Source: Saccopteryx bilineata (taxonomy: Eukaryota > Chordata > Mammalia > Chiroptera > Emballonuridae). From it: a stretch of 64,000 bases of DNA. The stretch is from contig NC_089492.1 of NCBI RefSeq assembly GCF_036850765.1, positions 170,498,296 through 170,562,295 on the forward strand. Direction: 5' to 3'. Made by a program: the position numbers and the translations under genes. Every line of letters begins with the position of its first letter. The first letter of the stretch is position 1. The notes under the pieces are model-generated. The model had not been told where the DNA came from. It searched no databases and worked only from the letters and a program-made list of their open reading frames with translations. Below are positions 1-12,776 of the stretch, in pieces.

Positions 1-395
1 TTTGTAAATATATAATTTATAAATAAAGGTAAAAATTAAGGAGTGTGTGTTCAATGAAATCCAGGTGCCAGCAGGGCCATGCTTCCTTTGATCCTTGTAG
101 TAGAGAATCCATCCTTGCATCTTCCCAGTTTTTGGTGAAACCTGTCAATCTTTGACACTCCTTGGCTTGCAGGTGCATCTCTCTACTCTGCCTCTGCCTC
201 ACATGTGTCTCAGTGTATCTATTGTCTTCACATGGCATTTTCCTCTTCTTATAAGGACTTCAATTGTATTGGATGAGTGCTTACCTTAATGACCTCATCT
301 TAAGTTAATTACATCTTCAAAGACCTTATTTTCAAAAAAGGTCACAGTAGGGGACACAGTTCAACCCATTTTACTAACAATATGGGGGAAAGGTA
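1..395 (-). mobile_element. MLT1-like MaLR LTR fragment
   Basis: Read on the minus strand this begins near position 385 with a segment resembling the MLT1/MST class of mammalian MaLR LTRs: a 'gttgaactgtgtccc' start, a 'gatgaggtcatt' block, 'ccttataagaagagga', a 'tgcaagccaaggag' block and 'ctggcacctggatttc'. The order of these blocks matches my memory of the family. The copy is heavily diverged and the window edge cuts its end. It is an ancient non-coding relic. The 73-residue reading frame across it has no family features. Confidence 0.6.
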
Positions 396-1974
396 GACAT
401 CTGTGAGTGATAAGGAGACCAGGTGGGAAGATACCTCAGGATTGGGAAAGGGAGGTAGATTTGTTGGCTGTTCAAAAGAGTAAAAAGCTGGCTCCTTATA
501 CTGAGGAGTGGCTGTACGGTGAACTTAGGAAGCTGAATTCTCACTTGTGTGTTGTAAGGCACCATTTACACTGTGGAGCTTTGTGTAGTCTTTGTCATCC
601 ACTTTGTGTTGAAGGAAGTATATAGACTTCCAATGACAGGATGAGCCTGGAAGGAAAATGATCAGAAGATGTAAGTCCAGCAGGTCTAGGAGAGTGGTAT
701 GTAGCTAGACAAAAGTAGTGTGCACCCAGTGTGAAGATTTTTGTGCCACACATTAATGACTCAGAAATCACCCACCATGAAAGAGGCACTAAAGTTAAAT
801 AGACAAACTAAATCATACTGTTGATATCAACCAGACTTTGTCATAAACCAGTCCTGGCAAGAAAATCATGTTCACAGAGTGGCCATGGTGGCACAGTTAG
901 AAACTATAAATGGGCCATAGCATGGATTTTCTACCACTAAGATTGGTTTACCTTCTGCTGCCTCTGAATATTAAACATGCCAGCAACAAAGACCAACACT
1001 AAGCCCTTGGGATGGCACTAGTTCTCAGAAAAAACAGCTGACCACTTTATGGCAAGTTGACTACATTGAGCTCCTTATACTCTGGAAGGGCTAACAGTTT
1101 GTCCTCACAAGAACAGACAAGTATTTCAAGTGTAGTATTTCCTTACTTGCCCAGAGAGTATCAACAAATGCCATTATCCTGGGTTTTGCCGAATACCTGA
1201 TTTTTAGGCATAGATTCTCATTCCTTGTAGCACACAACTGGGGTAATGACTCCATGGAGAAAGAGGTGAGAGATCCCCTGGTTGCATAGATATAGCACCG
1301 ACAAGGAACTGCCAGTCTGATAGAGCTATGTGGTATGACCTGCCATATGTGCAGCCAATGTGCCAGTTTAACACTGATATTCTGTAAGGAAGGGGAGCCA
1401 TTCTCCAGCATGTGGTATAATCATTGAATTGAAGGATTTTGTATGTACTGTCTCTCTAATAGAATGAATACATGGGTCTTGGAGCCATGGGGCAGAGATA
1501 CCACTTAACATTATTTCCAATGTCCCATCAGGAGCTTTGTACTTCCTATCCCTACAATATTGGATTCTGCAAGGTCAGAAGTCCTGCTCCTCATACTTTA
1601 CTAAATATGAGCTACTTTTGCTGGCTGGGTACTTTTGGCAGCTTATGTCCAGGGACCAGCGGGCAAGAAGGAAAGTCAGTATCCTGCCAAGGATAATTGA
1701 CCCCGATCAATGTTAAACAGTAGAGATGGGAAAGAAAATGTGTGGGACTTTGGTCTCAGCTTCTTCGGGGTCTGCTTTAGATTCTGAGCCAAGCACATGC
1801 TGTGTCTCTAAGTGGTTCTAAAAAAATGATTAAGCAAAACATGTTTTAAGAACCTAACTATTCTATTCTGTAAGGGACTTTTTGAGGACAATCTTTGTTC
1901 TGGAATTCTTGGGTAGACAGTAGAAAATATATCAGTTTTACATTATTTTCTGTTGATTCCTTCTGCCCAATGTT
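396..1974. other. Unique non-coding DNA
   Basis: No recognisable repeat, RNA gene or coding region. Short open frames on both strands overlap each other and show no domain or composition bias. Ordinary AT-rich mammalian intergenic or intronic sequence. Confidence 0.5.
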
Positions 1975-2372
1975 TCCAGGTTTTTTTCCTTTTGTAGGGA
2001 TTTCTTTTGAATAGTGAGAGGAGAGTTGGCAGAAAGACAGACTCCTGCATGTACCTCGACTGCAATCTACCCGGTAAGCCAACTAGGGAGCAATGCTCTG
2101 CCCATCTGGGGCTGCTCCTGTTGCTCAGCAACAAAGCTATTTTTTAGCTCCTGATACAGAGGACAGGGAGCCATCCTCAGCAACTAAGGCCAACTTGCTG
2201 TAACCAATATAACCATGGCTGCAGAAGGGAAAGAGAAAGAGAGAGACAGACAGAGAGAGAAGGGGAAGGAGAGGGGGTGGAGAAGCAGATGGTAGCTGAC
2301 TGGAATAGAATCTGGGACATCCACATGCTGGGCTGCACTCTAACACTGAGCCAACTGTCCAGAGCCCAAATA
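1975..2372 (-). mobile_element. tRNA-derived SINE, degraded
   Basis: A minus-strand SINE of the longer class in this window. The T-rich tail is on the left (from about 1975), then the purine-rich body (2217-2280) and the degraded tRNA-like head, ending near 'cactgagccaactgtcc' (the complement of the A-box region). Relative to the clean copy at 19686-20070 it carries many substitutions and small indels, so it is an old insertion. No clear target-site duplication was found. Confidence 0.75.
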
Positions 2373-4689
2373 AACTTTTCATTCTTATCTCTGCTTTAGT
2401 TTCTGGAGAATCTAACCTGTAATAGTAGACTTTGAGGGTACAGGATGACACTATAATGACTGGGATATTTGGGTTTCTAATGGGTGATTAATGTGAACTA
2501 ACTGGTGATCCAGAGACTTAAAGGAGGGGGAAGACTGAGTGAGTGAAGAATGAATATGGCCCCATTCCCCTAGGGCTGAAAAAAAAATGTAACAGAATTT
2601 TCTTGATTTTTGAAATGAAAAGATGTGCTCTATGTCCTGTGATATTGTAATTTATAATAAATATACATTTGTGACTACACACCATCACCTGCCCAGAAAA
2701 GAATTTGTAATCATATCACACTGCAACGCTACTTTTTAAAGAACCTCTTTATCAACCGCACTAGTGTGCACTTTTCTTTCACACTGGTATTTGCTACTTT
2801 TTCTATAAAAGCTCATAATGAGAGATGAGCCTCCTCTATATTAGAATGCTCCAGGTGAAATAAGACATATCTTTATAATATAAATTTTTTTTTCTAGGTA
2901 ATTCCTGTCTATTTTAAGATCACAATCCACTGGGGGAAGTCTAAATCCAGTTGAAAACAGAGATGACACTGTTTTGCTTTTTTTCCCTTCACTTTCTAGT
3001 ATAAGTGCTTAAGATATATTTAAAATAAAATAGTGTATCTCTTATAAGATCTAGAATTTTAGTGAAAGAAAAGATATTTGGGTTCCAGGAAGTTGAAGCT
3101 GAATTTTCAGAGCTGAGATATCATAAAAATTAACGCACAGAAAGAAAAAATGTAAGAGAGAAAAGTTTTTTTCTTTCTTTTCTTTTTTTTTTTAATTTTA
3201 ATTTTTTGCCAAGAAACGAGGAGCTAGAAGCCTATTTTAAACCAGGAAAGAAATAGGAGGAAGGGAAAGGAAAGCATGAATGCTGAGATTTGTTTCTGTT
3301 GTCAAAACCTTGGGGTTGGAGAAACACTTTAGAAGGTCCATGTACCCCTCTACCTGCAATATTTGGAGGAACTGACTTCCAATGTTGATTGAAGAGAAGG
3401 AGTAGAACTGTTACTACTGTTACCCTATGGCTTAGGCTTAGAGGGGAGGAAATAAAGAAAATCTGTGTATATCCCAGTAGGATAAACATAACACTGGTCT
3501 GAGAGGCCACAGAAGTTCTGGGATCAAGACGGAGAGTAGACATCCATGTTTTTAGAAAGGCCCTTGAGATGCAGTAAACCCTTTGGCAGGACCATTTATA
3601 CTGTGTTGATCTGAGCTGAGCCCAGTGAGGTCTCAGAGAACAGATTTGGACTTCTTTGTCTCCTGGTGTGGGGGATAAGTGTCCCTTCATTCCTCACACC
3701 CATGGTAGGAGAAGAAAGAGAGGGTGCTGGAGACTGCCAAATAGCCTTGTTAAGATTATTGAATTTTGAATTGACTGAGTTTAAATCTTAAAAAGAATAA
3801 TTTCCAAAAATTGTTTTCTCCTGCAAGATACTTAACTTGAAGTGGCAAGATGAAGTGTTCTCAGCTACTGAGAGGGAATTTAGGTTTGTGAGCAGTTGGA
3901 GTTCAGGGAGAAAATATTTCTGCACATCTGAGTGTGAAATGTGTTAGAGCAGCTACAGGCATAGTATTGTGTGTCTTTTTCAGTACATTTTGAACTTTCT
4001 GTTGTCTGTTGTTTTTTAACTCTCAGTGCAGCTATGGTTTGCTGATATTTACACTGAATTGGGAGAATTGTATGGATAGAAATAAAAAAAAAACCCCTAA
4101 GGAATAATGCCATGAACTGTCAAAGTATAATTTAAAAAACAAAATCATTACTTTCATATAATATAGAGTAAATATGTGGCAAAGATTTATGTAATTCATT
4201 GAGAAAACCACTATAATGTTAAGTGTGGGTCAAAGATAATGGTGAATCCCTCAGGAAAGATATACTGACATCAATTTACGAAGTTAGAGCTCAAACCAGT
4301 TAATGTCCTACAAGGCAACAAAACCACAACCTTTGAGATAATATTTTCCTACTGGAAATAAATAAGTTGTATTTCCATCAGAGAAAAATCTATAACTTAA
4401 TATGTTACTTCATGGAATCTTGGCTCTAATAAATAATGAATGGCAAGCCGAACACTGCTCTGTCCCTGAACATAATTAAAGAATTTAATGGATGGTTCTG
4501 TTGATTCATGCTTCAGTATGACCTGAAAAAAACATGGAATCCTCTTTTGACCTTATTTTCAATATTTGAACTTAAAAAATGATACTTTATTAAGATCTTT
4601 AAAGGTAGGACCTTATTTGTCTCATTGTTGGACTCTATTAGAATTAAGAGAACAACAACAAAAAAAAACCCAGCATGGCATTAGATGTT
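2373..4689. other. Unique non-coding DNA
   Basis: No recognised element. It contains T-rich stretches (3164-3206) and one 152-codon minus-strand open frame (3232-3690) with no signal peptide, repeat or family motif that I recognise. I treat that frame as chance. Confidence 0.45.
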
Positions 4690-5218
4690 GTACTATGATA
4701 TTTAGGAGCAATGAGAGATAATACATTTAAGAGTAGTAGACATGTCACCCTAAAATATGCCTCTTTGGTATGAAGATTATTATGAACCAATGGTATTTGA
4801 GAAGAGATAGATATAAGAAAACCACTCTGACATCCCCCTATTTGCCTTAAAGCAGGACACAAATTATAAAGGTGTTCCCCACCCCTTTCTACCAAGAAGA
4901 ACAGAAATTAATAACCAGAAATAATTCTAAAATCTTATCAGCCCATATGCAGTACCAGAAAAATCTAACAAAATAGCCTTTACCTATATTTAATTTCTCC
5001 ATATATTTGCCTTCCTGCAGTTTGCCACCCCTCGAAGCTCAGTTCTTTTCCATGGTCTTACCTTTTTCTAAAAAAAATTATTGTTCTTTTGTTAAGAGGC
5101 CTAAGTTCTAACCACCCCTTTGAGTTTCATTACTGAGTACGGTCATGTATATGTGTGATGCACACGTTAATAAATGTCCATTTTTCTCTTGTTAAAGTTA
5201 AGGTGTCTTTCATCAGTG
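4690..5218 (+). mobile_element. ERV LTR-like segment
   Basis: The right-hand third has the look of an LTR R-U5 end: a 'gagtttcattactgagta' block, 'gtatatgtgtgatgcacac', a polyadenylation signal in 'gttaataaatgtcc' and a 'ctcttgttaaa' T/C-rich end. This is a layout I associate with gammaretrovirus-like (ERV1) solo LTRs in laurasiatherians. The left boundary is not defined and no duplication was found, so the extent is approximate. Confidence 0.45.
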
Positions 5219-5585
5219 TATTTATAGGATCTTAACTGGAGAATCTGGAAGTATGGAAGAAAAAATGATTATTTCCTTTCCTGAAAAATCAAAGGGAAAA
5301 ACTCCAAGAAATGTAATCAAATTAAAAAGTACCATTTGGTACTTCAAATAATCAATTTTAGGGTTGAACCTTTCTGAAACTGCAATCCTCCCTAATGGAT
5401 ATTTCATCAAAGAGGTTCTGTTCAATTTTGTATTTCTCTCTTTTCTATGAGCTTTAGTTAGAACTTCAGGTGTAAAAGCATTTATTTGGTCACACAGCTC
5501 AAGGCAAAATAAACCTTAATCATTAAAGGTCAAGGACCTACCTGGTCTTATTCATGTTGCTACTAACTTACTGGGTTCAGTATCT

Positions 5586-5815
5586 CAGTGGTTTTCAAAC
5601 TTTGCTGTACAATGGCATCAACCATGGAGCTCTAAACACCCTAATGCCCAGGTCAGACAGTAGAACAGTTAAGTCAGAATCTATGTTTTAGGAAACCTGC
5701 ATTGGAACTTAAAAAACAAACAAACAAACTACAAACAACAACAAAAAAAAATACACCTTTCCAAATGATTTCAGTGTTTTTCCAAGTTTGAGAATCACTT
5801 CTACAATTAGTGTTT
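5586..5815 (+). mobile_element. MER5A-like hAT-Charlie MITE
   Basis: Starts 'cagtggttttcaaactttg' and ends near 'caagtttgagaatcactt', so the ends are imperfect inverted repeats like those of MER5A/5B (hAT-Charlie). The internal 'gatgcccaggtc'-type block and a symmetrical half before the right end also fit. An A-rich tract (5711-5750) has expanded inside the copy. Old, non-coding and non-autonomous. Confidence 0.75.
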
Positions 5816-6299
5816 ATTTTATGCTTATACTTTTTTTTCTACAGTCATTAAAAAGAGAGCTGTATCAGGAAAATTAGAAAGAACCCTTGTTTTTATGGTA
5901 TCTCCAACCCTCCTTCTCCCTTTCTCTTTCTTAAACTTACTGAAGATTCTAGACAATGCCTGGAGGCACTGCGTGCTCATGGCTCTCTGTTGGGGCAGCC
6001 AGGGCGTTATCTAGTGACTCTAGAGTCATGCCTGAGAAAGACAGTCCTGCTTGTACTTGGCAGCTAGCAATCCCATGAGCCATCAATTAGTTCAACATTA
6101 CCTACTGCAAAAATCTAAGGTAGTGCCGCCCATTTTCTAAAACTCTCTGTTGTTGTTGTGTTATGTTTGGAGTGACATTCATCAGTGCAACACGGAGTGC
6201 ACATGCACCTTTTCTCCCTATTCCAGGTGCACAATGGGATGCGTTTTATCAAGGCATCAATATAGAGTAATCTTAAATCTCTTCTTAGTTACTTTTGTT

Positions 6300-6364
6300 A
6301 AAAAGGATTCTGCTAAAAAAAATAAATAAATAAATAAAAATAAAAATAAAAAAAAGGATTATGC
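6300..6364 (+). mobile_element. Tail-only retroposon scar
   Basis: A 37-bp A-rich (aaat)n tract (6314-6350) is flanked by 14-bp direct repeats that differ at one base: 'aaaaaggattctgc' at 6300-6313 and 'aaaaaggattatgc' at 6351-6364. That is the footprint expected from target-primed reverse transcription that copied only the poly(A)-like tail of an L1 or SINE transcript. Slippage around a simple repeat is the alternative, but it would not easily duplicate a non-repetitive 14-mer. Confidence 0.55.
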
Positions 6365-7330
6365 AAAATTTCAGACTTTAATATTAGTAATGGACTATAT
6401 GCAACAAAAGCTACAAATGATTTTGGTCACAGTGTGCTTGAGACAAGCTGAGCAATAGAAACACAGATGGAACACAAACTCTTGGCAGTCTGGGGCCTTT
6501 CTAAGACCTGTTAGAACGGATTGTTCACTGGAGCTTGTCCTGGCCGCCAAGAACACCTGCTCGCCCAAAACCAGGGCCACACTGAAAATTCTTAAGTAAA
6601 CACAAATTTGTATTATTTCCTAGAGTTTAATAAACATTTACAACACAAAGGATACTTCATTTCTAAAATGGTTATATAAGCTACCATATATCAATATGAT
6701 GAAATTTTGTACCACGTATAAAACAATGCTTAAAATGCAGTACTGTAGAATAATGTGTGGTAATAAATATGGGGGAAAGTATAAATAAAAATAATCTGGG
6801 TAACTATTTAATATCTGTGTACCTATGAATAAAAATTAAAAGGGAATATGCAAAGGTAAAAATTATTTTATTTTTTTATCTTGAAACAGAAAATAGTATT
6901 CAAAATATATCTATTACCCCAGCCAATGCTTTTATTTTAGAGATGTTAATTTTCTAGATTTACTTTCATTTTCTAAATGTATTTATGTTCAAATTTTATA
7001 AAAAATTTAAATTTATTTTAAAAATGTATTTGCCATTTTCTAAATTTTGTTTACGAGTGGCATTTTCAGGGCTGTCTTAATTTACAAAGAAATATTTTCT
7101 TTTTTCCTTGGGTTTTAAGATAGAAAAACTTACATTTTTATCTTTTGTTTTTTATATATAATTTATGATTTAAGAAGTTATTGGAAAAATTTAGGTATTT
7201 TTAACTTTGCCTAGAACCATTTTGCAGCATTATATATCTCCAATTTTATATTTCTAATGACCACCTTTATTTTTGGTGAAATTGTTCATTTACTATGCCA
7301 AGCTTCTAAGAGAAATAATGATGATCTCCA
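6365..7330. other. AT-rich unique DNA
   Basis: Very AT-rich with many short A/T runs. No element, RNA gene or plausible coding region seen. Confidence 0.5.
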
Positions 7331-7592
7331 TGTTGTTGGTTTTTGTTTTTTTTTATAATTTTATTTTTTTAATGGGGTGACATCAATAAATCAGGATACA
7401 TATATTCAAAGATAACAAGTCCAGGTTATCTTGTCGTTCAATTATGTTGCATACCCACCACCCAAAGTCAGATTGTCCTCTGTCACCTTCTATCTTGTTT
7501 TCTTTGTGCCCCTCCCCACCCCCTATCCCTCTCCCATTCCCCCCTCCCCCCCGTAACCACCACACTCTTATCAATGTCTCTTAGTTTCACTA

Positions 7593-10500
7593 TTATGTCC
7601 CACCTACGTATGGAATAATACAGTTCCTGTTTTTTTCTGATTTACTTATTTCGCTTCGTATCGTGTTATCAAGATCCCACCATTTTGCTGTAAATGTTCC
7701 GATGTCATCATTTCTTATGGCTGAGTAGTATTCCATAGTGTATATGTGCCACATCTTCTTTATCCAGTCATCTATTGATGGGCTTTTTGGTTGTTTCCAT
7801 GTCCTGGCCACTGTGAACAATGCTGCAATAAACATGGGGCTGCATGTGTCTTTACGTATCAATGTTTTTGAGTTTTTGGGATATATACCCAGTAGAGGGA
7901 TTGCTGGGTCATAAGGTAGTTCTATTTGCAGTTTTTTGAGGAACCACCATATTTTCCTCCATAATGGTTGTACTACTTTACATTCCCACCAACAGTGTAT
8001 GAGGGTTCCTTTTTCTCCACAGCCTCTCCAACATTTGCTATTACCTGACTTGCTGATAACAGCTAATCGAACAGGTGTGAGGTGGTATCTCATTGCCGTT
8101 TTGATTTGCATTTCTCTAATAGCTAAAGAAGATGAGCATCTTTTCATATATCTGTTGGCCATTTGTATTTCTTCCTGGGAGAAGTGTCTATTCATATCCT
8201 CTTCCCATTTCTTTATTGGATTGTTTGTTTGTTTGTTGTTGAGTTTTATGAGTTCTTTGTATATTTTGGATATTAGGCCCTTATCTGAGCTGTTGTTTGA
8301 AAATATCATTTCCCATTTAGTTGGCTTTCTGTGTATTTTGTTATCAGTTTCTCTTGCTCAGCAAAAACTTCTTAGTCTGATGTAGTCCCATTCATTAATT
8401 TTTGCCTTCACTTCTCTTGCCATTGGAGTCAAATTCATAAAATGCTCTTTAAAACCCAGGTCCATGAGTTGAGTACCTATGTCTTCTTCTATGTACTTAA
8501 TTGTTTCAGGTCTTATGTTTAGCTCTTTGATCCATTTTGAGTTAATTTTTGTACAGGGGGAGAGACTGTAGTCCAGTTTCATTCTTTTGCATGTGGCTTT
8601 CCAGTTTTCCCAGCACCATTTATTGAAGAGGCTTTCTTTTCTCCATTGTGTGTTGTTGGCCCCTTTATCAAAAATTATTTGACTATATATATGTGGTTTT
8701 ATTTCTGGACTTTCTATTCTGTTCCATTGGTCTGAGTGTCTATTTTTCTGCCAATACCATGCTGTTTTGATTGTCATGGCCCTACAATAGAGTTTGAAGT
8801 CAGGTATTGTTATGCCCCCAGCTTCATTCTTTTTCTTTAGGATTACTTTGGCTATTCGGGGTTTTTTATAGTTCCATATAAATCTGATGATTTTTTGCTC
8901 TATTTCTTTAAAAAATGTCATTGGAAGTTTGATGAGAATTGCATTAAATTTGTATATTGCTTTGGGTAATATAGCCATCTTGATTATATTTATTCTTCCT
9001 AGCCAAGAACAAGGTATATTCTACCATCTCATTATATCTTTTTCGATTTCCCTTAACAATGGTTTATAGTTTTCATTATATAAGTCCTTTACATTCTTTG
9101 TTATGTTTATTCCTAAGTATTTTATTTTTTTTGTTGCAATCGTGAAGGGGATTATTCTTTTGAGTTCCTTCTCAGTTGTTTCATTGTTGGCATATAGAAA
9201 GGCTATTGACTTCTGTATGTTAATTTTGTATCCTGCGACCTTACTGTATTGGCTTATTGTTTCTAGTAGTCTTTTTGTGGATTCTTTGGGGTTTTCGATG
9301 TATAGGATCATATCATCTGCAAAAAGTGATACCTTTACTTCTTCTTTTCTGATATGGATGCCTTTTATTTCTTTGTCTTGTCTGATTGCTCTGGCTAGAA
9401 CCTCTAGTACCACATTAAATAAGAGTGGAGAGAGTGGACAACCCTGTCTTGTTCCTGATTTAAGGGGAAAAGCCTTCAGTTTAGTGCCATTTAATATGAT
9501 GTTAGCTGATGGTTTATCATATATGGCCTTTATCATGTTGAGATATTTTCCTTCTATACCCATTTTGTTGAGAGTCTTAAACATAAAATTGTGTTGTATT
9601 TTATCAAAAGCCATTTCTGCATCTATTGATAAGATCATGTGGTTTTTGTTCTTTGTTTTGTTGATATGGTGTATTACATTAACCGTTTTGCGTATGTTGA
9701 ACCATCCTTGAGATTCTGGGATGAATCCCACTTGATCATGATGTATTATTTTTTTAATATGTTGTTGTATTCGATTTGCTAGTATTTTGTTTAGTATTTT
9801 AGCATCTGTATTCTTTAGAGATATTGGTCTGTAGTTTTCTGTTTTTGTGCCATCCTTGCCTGGTTTTGGTATGAGGGTTATGTTGGCCTCATAAAATGTG
9901 TTTGGAAGTATTGCTTCTTCTTCAATTTTTTGGAAGACTTTGAGTAGAATAGGAACCAAGACTTCTTTGAATGTTTGATAAAATTCTCTGGTATAGCTGT
10001 CAGGGCCTGGACTTTTATTTTTGGGGAGGTTTTTAATGGTTTTTTCTATTTCTTCTCTACTGATAGGTCTGTTTAGGCTTTCTGCTTCTTCTTGACTCAG
10101 TCTAGGAAGGTTGTATTTTTCTAGGAATTTATCCATTTCTTCTAGGTTGTTGAATTTAGTGGCATAAAGTTTTTCATAGTATTCTACAATAATTCTTTGT
10201 ATATCTACGATGTCCGTGGTGATTTCTCCTCTTTCATTTTGGATTTTGTTTATATGAGTTCTTTCTCTTTTTTCCTTGGTAAGTCTTGCCAAGGGTTTGT
10301 CAATTTTGTTGATCTTTTCAAAGAACCAGCTCCTTGTTCTATTAATTTTTTCTATACTTTTTCTGTTCTCTAATTCATTTATTTCTTCTCTGATTTTTAT
10401 TATCTCCTTTCTTCGGCTGGTTTTGGGTTGTCTTTGTTCTTCTTTTTCTAGTTCCTTAAGGTATGAATTTAAGTGGTTCACTTGGGCTCTCTCTTGTTTA

Positions 10501-11419
10501 TTCATATATACCTGAAGTGATATGAACTTCCCTCTTATCACTGCTTTTGCTGCATCTCATAGAATCTGATATGTCATATTTTCATTTTCATTAGTCTGTA
10601 TATATCTTTTGATCTCTGCACTTATTTCTTCTTTGACCCATTCATTTTTTAAAAGTATGTTGTTTAGTTTCCACATTTTTGTGGGATTTTTTTCTTCTTT
10701 TTTGCAGTTGAATTCTAGTTTCAAGGCTTTATGATCAGAAAATATGCTTGGTACAACTTCAATTTTTCTGAATTGGCTGATGTTGTTTTTGTGGCCCAAC
10801 ATATGGTCAATTCTTGAGAATGATCCATGTACACTGGAGAAAAATGTATACTCAGTCACTTTGGGATGAAATGTCCTGTAGATGTCTATCATATCCAGGT
10901 GCTCTAGTGTTTTGTTTAAGGCCACTATGTCTTTGTTGATTCTCTGTTTGGATGACCGATCTAGAGCCGTCAGCGGTGTATTGAGGTCTCCAAGTATGAT
11001 TGTATTTTTGTCAGTTTTTGTTTTAAGATCAATAAGTAGCTGTCTTATATATTTTGGTGCTCCTTGATTTGGTGCATATATATTAAGAATTGTTATGTCT
11101 TCTTGATTCAGTGTCCCCTTAGCCATTATGAAATGGCCATTTTTGTCTCTGAGTACTTTTCCAGTCTTGTAGTCAGCATTATCCGATATGAGTATTGCTA
11201 CACCTGCTTTTTTTTGGATGTTATTTGCTTGGAGTATTGTTTTCCAGCCTTTCACTTTGAATTTGTTTTTATCCTTGTTAATTCGATGAGTTTCCTGTAG
11301 GCAGCATACAGTTGGATTTTCTTTTTTAATCCATTCTGCTACTCTGTGCCTTTTTATTGGTGAGTTTAATCGTTTACATTTAGTGTAATTATTGATACTT
11401 GTGAGTTCCCTATTGCCAT
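7593..11419 (-). pseudogene. L1 A ORF2 (endonuclease-RT), broken
   Basis: ORF2p would nick the target DNA and reverse-transcribe the L1 RNA. The start codon at 11417-11419 is followed by an apurinic-type endonuclease domain (GDLNTPL, SRIDH and SDH motifs visible), a reverse transcriptase with FADD in the palm, and a C-terminal CX3CX7HX4C knuckle ([18 protein letters not shown]). Compared with L1 D, the frame is broken by a frameshift near codons 15-20 and in-frame stops at 10557-10559 (Trp codon to TGA), 9021-9023 and 8358-8360 (Ser to TGA). After the early frameshift the rest stays in one frame. No functional protein is expected. Confidence 0.9.
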
Positions 11420-11649
11420 TTTATATCTTGCTTTCTGTTAGTTTTGTGTCTTGTTTGATCCTTCTCTTTCCTTTTTCTATCTTTTGTTTTTATTTGGTTG
11501 TATTCCATACATCTTTCCTCTGTTGCTATCTTTTTTATCTCATGTGCTTCTGTGGTGGTTTTTTCAATGGTGGTTACCTTTGAGTAATGAAAAGGGTCCC
11601 TACCCTGTTCATTGTAGCGAACTATTTTGTGAGTAGTTTTGCACTCCAT
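11410..11649 (-). other. Small open frame in the L1 A inter-ORF spacer
   Basis: A 79-codon, Lys/Arg/Thr-rich frame lies between ORF1 and ORF2 and just overlaps the ORF2 start. L1 D keeps a collinear frame at 58976-59299; the two share about two thirds of residues over ~78 codons and their only length difference is a 3-nt, in-frame one. However, my hand count of differences by codon position is roughly 15, 10 and 9 for positions 1, 2 and 3. That is not the third-position excess expected of a selected protein. Most likely a chance open frame in an A-rich spacer. Confidence 0.3.
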
Positions 11650-11745
11650 CGTCCTTTGCTACTGTTAATCTCCATCTTCTCCCCCTCTTTCTTTTTGTTG
11701 TTGTCACAGTTTAAATTTGGTTTTATTGTGTTCTTCTTGGAGCTT

Positions 11746-12742
11746 TTACATGTGGCTCTGTTTATTTTTGTTCTTTGTATCTGATTGGAGAACCCCCTTT
11801 AGTAATTCCTGGAGTGGGGGTTTTCTGATGATAAATTCCCTCATCTTTTCTGTATCTGTGAATGTTTTTATTTCTCCTTCGTATTTGAAGGATAGCTTTG
11901 ATGGGTATAGTATTCGTGGCTGAAAGTTCCTTTCTTTCAGAACTTTAAATATTGGGGTCCACTCTCTTCTAGCTTGTAGAGTTTCTGCTGAGAAATCTGA
12001 TGATAATCTAATGGGCCTTCCTTAATATGTTGTATTCTTCTTTTCCCTAGCTGACCTGAGAATTTTTTCTTTGCTGTTGGTTTGTGTCAATTTCATTATG
12101 ATATGTCTTGGAGTAGGTTTGTTGGGGTTAAGAAAACTTGGAGTTCTGTTTGCTTCTTGAACTTGAGGCTTTAGTTCTTTCCACAGGCTTGGGAAGTTCT
12201 CATCTATTATTTGTTTGAGTATGTTCTCCATTCCATTTTCTCTCTCTGCTCCCTCTGATATACCTATTATTCTTATGTTATTCTTTTTGATGGAGTCAGA
12301 TAATTCTTGTAGGGCTATCTCATTTTTTTTTAATTTTTGAGTCTCTTTCTTTTTCTCTCTGTTTTGCCTCAAGTTGCTTGTCTTCTATTTCACTAATCCT
12401 CTCTTCTATCTGACCTGTTCTATTAGCTAAGCTTGTTACTTTGTTTTTCAGCTCGTGAATTGAGTTTTTCATCTCTGTTTGATTTGTTTTTATAGTTTCA
12501 ATTTCCTTCGACATATATTCCTTGTGTTCATTGAGTTGTTTTCTGAGCTCCCTAAATTGCCTTTCTGTGTTTTCTTGTATATCTCTGAGTATTTTTAGGA
12601 TTTCTATCTTGAATTCTCTGTCATTTAGCTCCAAGGTTTCCAATATATTAAATTTTTTCTCCATAGATTTTTCCTCATCTAGCTGTGTTACCTCTCTTTC
12701 TTTTGTATCCATGATATTCGATTTTCTCTTCCTTAATGGCAT
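11746..12742 (-). pseudogene. L1 A ORF1 (RNA-binding protein), broken
   Basis: ORF1p is the trimeric RNA-binding chaperone of the L1 particle. The N-terminus ([18 protein letters not shown]) and the long Glu/Lys/Gln coiled-coil region (12320-12700) are readable, followed by an RRM-like part (RIIGISEGAEREN, 12130-12372) and a C-terminal domain. At least one frameshift in the 12320-12372 Lys-rich stretch and further damage downstream separate the pieces. The C-terminus reads ...LQELLKGVLQSDTKNK and stops at 11746-11748. Confidence 0.8.
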
Positions 12743-12776
12743 CTGAGGGTGGTTTTGTTGATAGTATTAATGAGAT

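Noticed and set aside
3232..3690. 152-codon minus-strand open frame
   Set aside because: No domain, signal peptide, repeat or splice-like context; length is within chance for 64 kb, and it lies in otherwise unique non-coding DNA.
9103..9711. 202-codon plus-strand ORF with membrane-like segments
   Set aside because: It is the antisense of the L1 A reverse transcriptase; the same 'hydrophobic' frames recur opposite L1 B, C and D, so they are shadows of ORF2.
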